A stretch of DNA of 5,576 nt, taken from contig CBFICO010000132.1 of the NCBI GenBank assembly GCA_965661115.1, positions 1-5,576 on the forward strand. Direction: 5' to 3'. Shown piece by piece: positions 4,911-5,576 of the stretch (its first letter is position 1; every line of letters starts with the position of its first letter). The notes beneath the pieces are model-generated. The model saw nothing but the letters and a program-made list of their open reading frames with translations. It was not told where the DNA came from and searched no databases. The stretch is from UBA6770 sp965661115. Lineage in GTDB: Bacteria; Bacteroidota; Bacteroidia; Flavobacteriales_G; Salibacteraceae. A program made the position numbers and the translations under genes.

Positions 4911-5576
4911 CTAAAAAACTGCTTTATTAGCTGAAATGCGTTTTTGTTTTGAATAAGCGTGAAAACAATACCAAAGCCTACAAGCAGTGCAAGTAGAGAC
5001 TGAATGTCTAGATGATGATTTAAATAAACTCCCGTAACTGTTATAAATAGAATTGTTGAAAAATTCCAGGTTAATGTTTTGTTTTGAGCCACCGCTAATT
5101 TTAAGGTGGTACAGGTATAGTTCATAAAAATTCCTGAAAAGAGTTGAGCAAAGGCACTTGCACATGCTGCCCCTAAAATTCCATACTTAGGAATAAGTAT
5201 AAGGTTTAGCAAAACGTTTAGACCAAAACCAACTCCAGTTATTTTTATCATAACAGATAAGTTTCCACTAGCGGTGAGTAAGGTGCCATAGACACTTGAT
5301 AATACCAACCCAGAAAAAGCAATTGAAAATGCAAAAAGCATAAAGTTTCCATTGGTATGGGCATTAGTGTACAACACTTCTAATAATCCATTGCCGTATA
5401 TAATAGAAGTAGGAACAATAAAAACTAATGGCACCAGCAGTATTTTTAGAACTGTTTCAATAAGCGACTGGTAATCGGTTTTATTAAATACACTTTTACT
5501 AAGCATTGGAAATAAAATACCGGTAAAGAGAAAAACAAAGTTGTTCGCAACATCAAATAATCTGAAGCTTTGCGCA
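4904..5576 (-). CDS. Polysaccharide flippase (Wzx/MATE-like, MOP superfamily), C-terminal half, 5' end outside window
   Basis: The 223 visible codons are open to the right edge. An ATG at 5506 is internal, since the frame continues upstream as RLFDVANNFVFLFTGILFPM, a characteristic mid-protein segment of the polysaccharide biosynthesis/MATE flippase family. Further hydrophobic segments follow: ILLVPLVFIVPTSIIYG, FAFSIAFSGLVLSSVYGTLL, a G-x-G-x-x-x-N-x-x-L-N-x-x-LIPKYGILGAA motif, and two more near the C-terminus. The family flips lipid-linked oligosaccharides for exopolysaccharide, O-antigen or teichoic-type polymers across the inner membrane and is usually 420-500 residues long, so about half is seen. 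The C-terminus (LIKQFFSS) looks natural. The substrate cannot be told. It lies on the chromosomal side of the element. Confidence 0.85.
   Translation of the reverse strand, partial: AQSFRLFDVANNFVFLFTGILFPMLSKSVFNKTDYQSLIETVLKILLVPLVFIVPTSIIYGNGLLEVLYTNAHTNGNFMLFAFSIAFSGLVLSSVYGTLLTASGNLSVMIKITGVGFGLNVLLNLILIPKYGILGAACASAFAQLFSGIFMNYTCTTLKLAVAQNKTLTWNFSTILFITVTGVYLNHHLDIQSLLALLVGFGIVFTLIQNKNAFQLIKQFFSS

Noticed and set aside
4911..5165. Minus-strand 84-codon frame
   Set aside because: It is an out-of-frame shadow of the flippase gene, rich in Cys, Tyr and Ser with no family features.
1..5576. CRISPR array or insertion-sequence ends
   Set aside because: No regularly spaced repeats, transposase motif or terminal inverted repeats with target duplications were found.

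Overview
The window is AT-rich DNA, roughly one third G+C by eye. It looks like the phylum Bacteroidota (Flavobacteriia or Cytophagia). The tyrosine recombinase is of the CTn/Bacteroides type, the promoter ahead of it carries a TAnnTTTG -7 element, and the genes lack Shine-Dalgarno sequences. The family memberships given here are recognised from memory of motifs; no search was run.

Layout. Positions 1 to about 4432 are the right-hand end of an integrated mobile element whose left part lies outside the window. All its genes are on the minus strand and read inward, away from the attachment site, as one compact operon: tyrosine recombinase (2897-4219), an unrecognised 373-residue protein (1762-2883), a small MerR/excisionase-type helix-turn-helix protein (1440-1718), a 328-residue Bacteroidota mobile-element protein that may be a replication initiator (449-1435), a small NPNGRPKG (AT-hook-like) protein (187-474), and the first 63 codons of another gene (1-190). 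Junctions are tight: 13 nt, 43 nt, 4 nt, a 26-nt overlap and an ATGA overlap. Two strong inverted repeats lie inside the coding 3' ends of two of these genes, and the one at 521-574 is terminator-like or origin-like.

The stretch 4220-4634 holds no credible protein gene. Its contents are the operon promoter (-7 box 4235-4242), an 11-bp tandem repeat (4261-4282), a 24-nt tRNA 3'-end fragment, probably tRNA-Ser (4409-4432), which marks the attR junction, the tRNA's own terminator (4442-4471), and a G+C-rich island (4501-4571).

From 4433 rightward the DNA is interpreted as host chromosome. It holds the C-terminal scrap of a sensor histidine kinase (4635-4910, a remnant) and the C-terminal half of a polysaccharide flippase (4904-5576) that runs off the right edge.

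How the parts may work together (inference): the recombinase inserts the element into the 3' end of a tRNA-Ser gene. An intact tRNA-Ser should therefore lie at the unseen left end, on the plus strand. The helix-turn-helix protein could act as excision factor or regulator. The Rep-like protein, with the hairpin in its own gene, could replicate an excised circle. The gene order (int, HTH, Rep-like, small DNA-binding protein) fits a small integrative-replicative element or a phage satellite, but no structural, packaging or conjugation gene is visible to decide between them.
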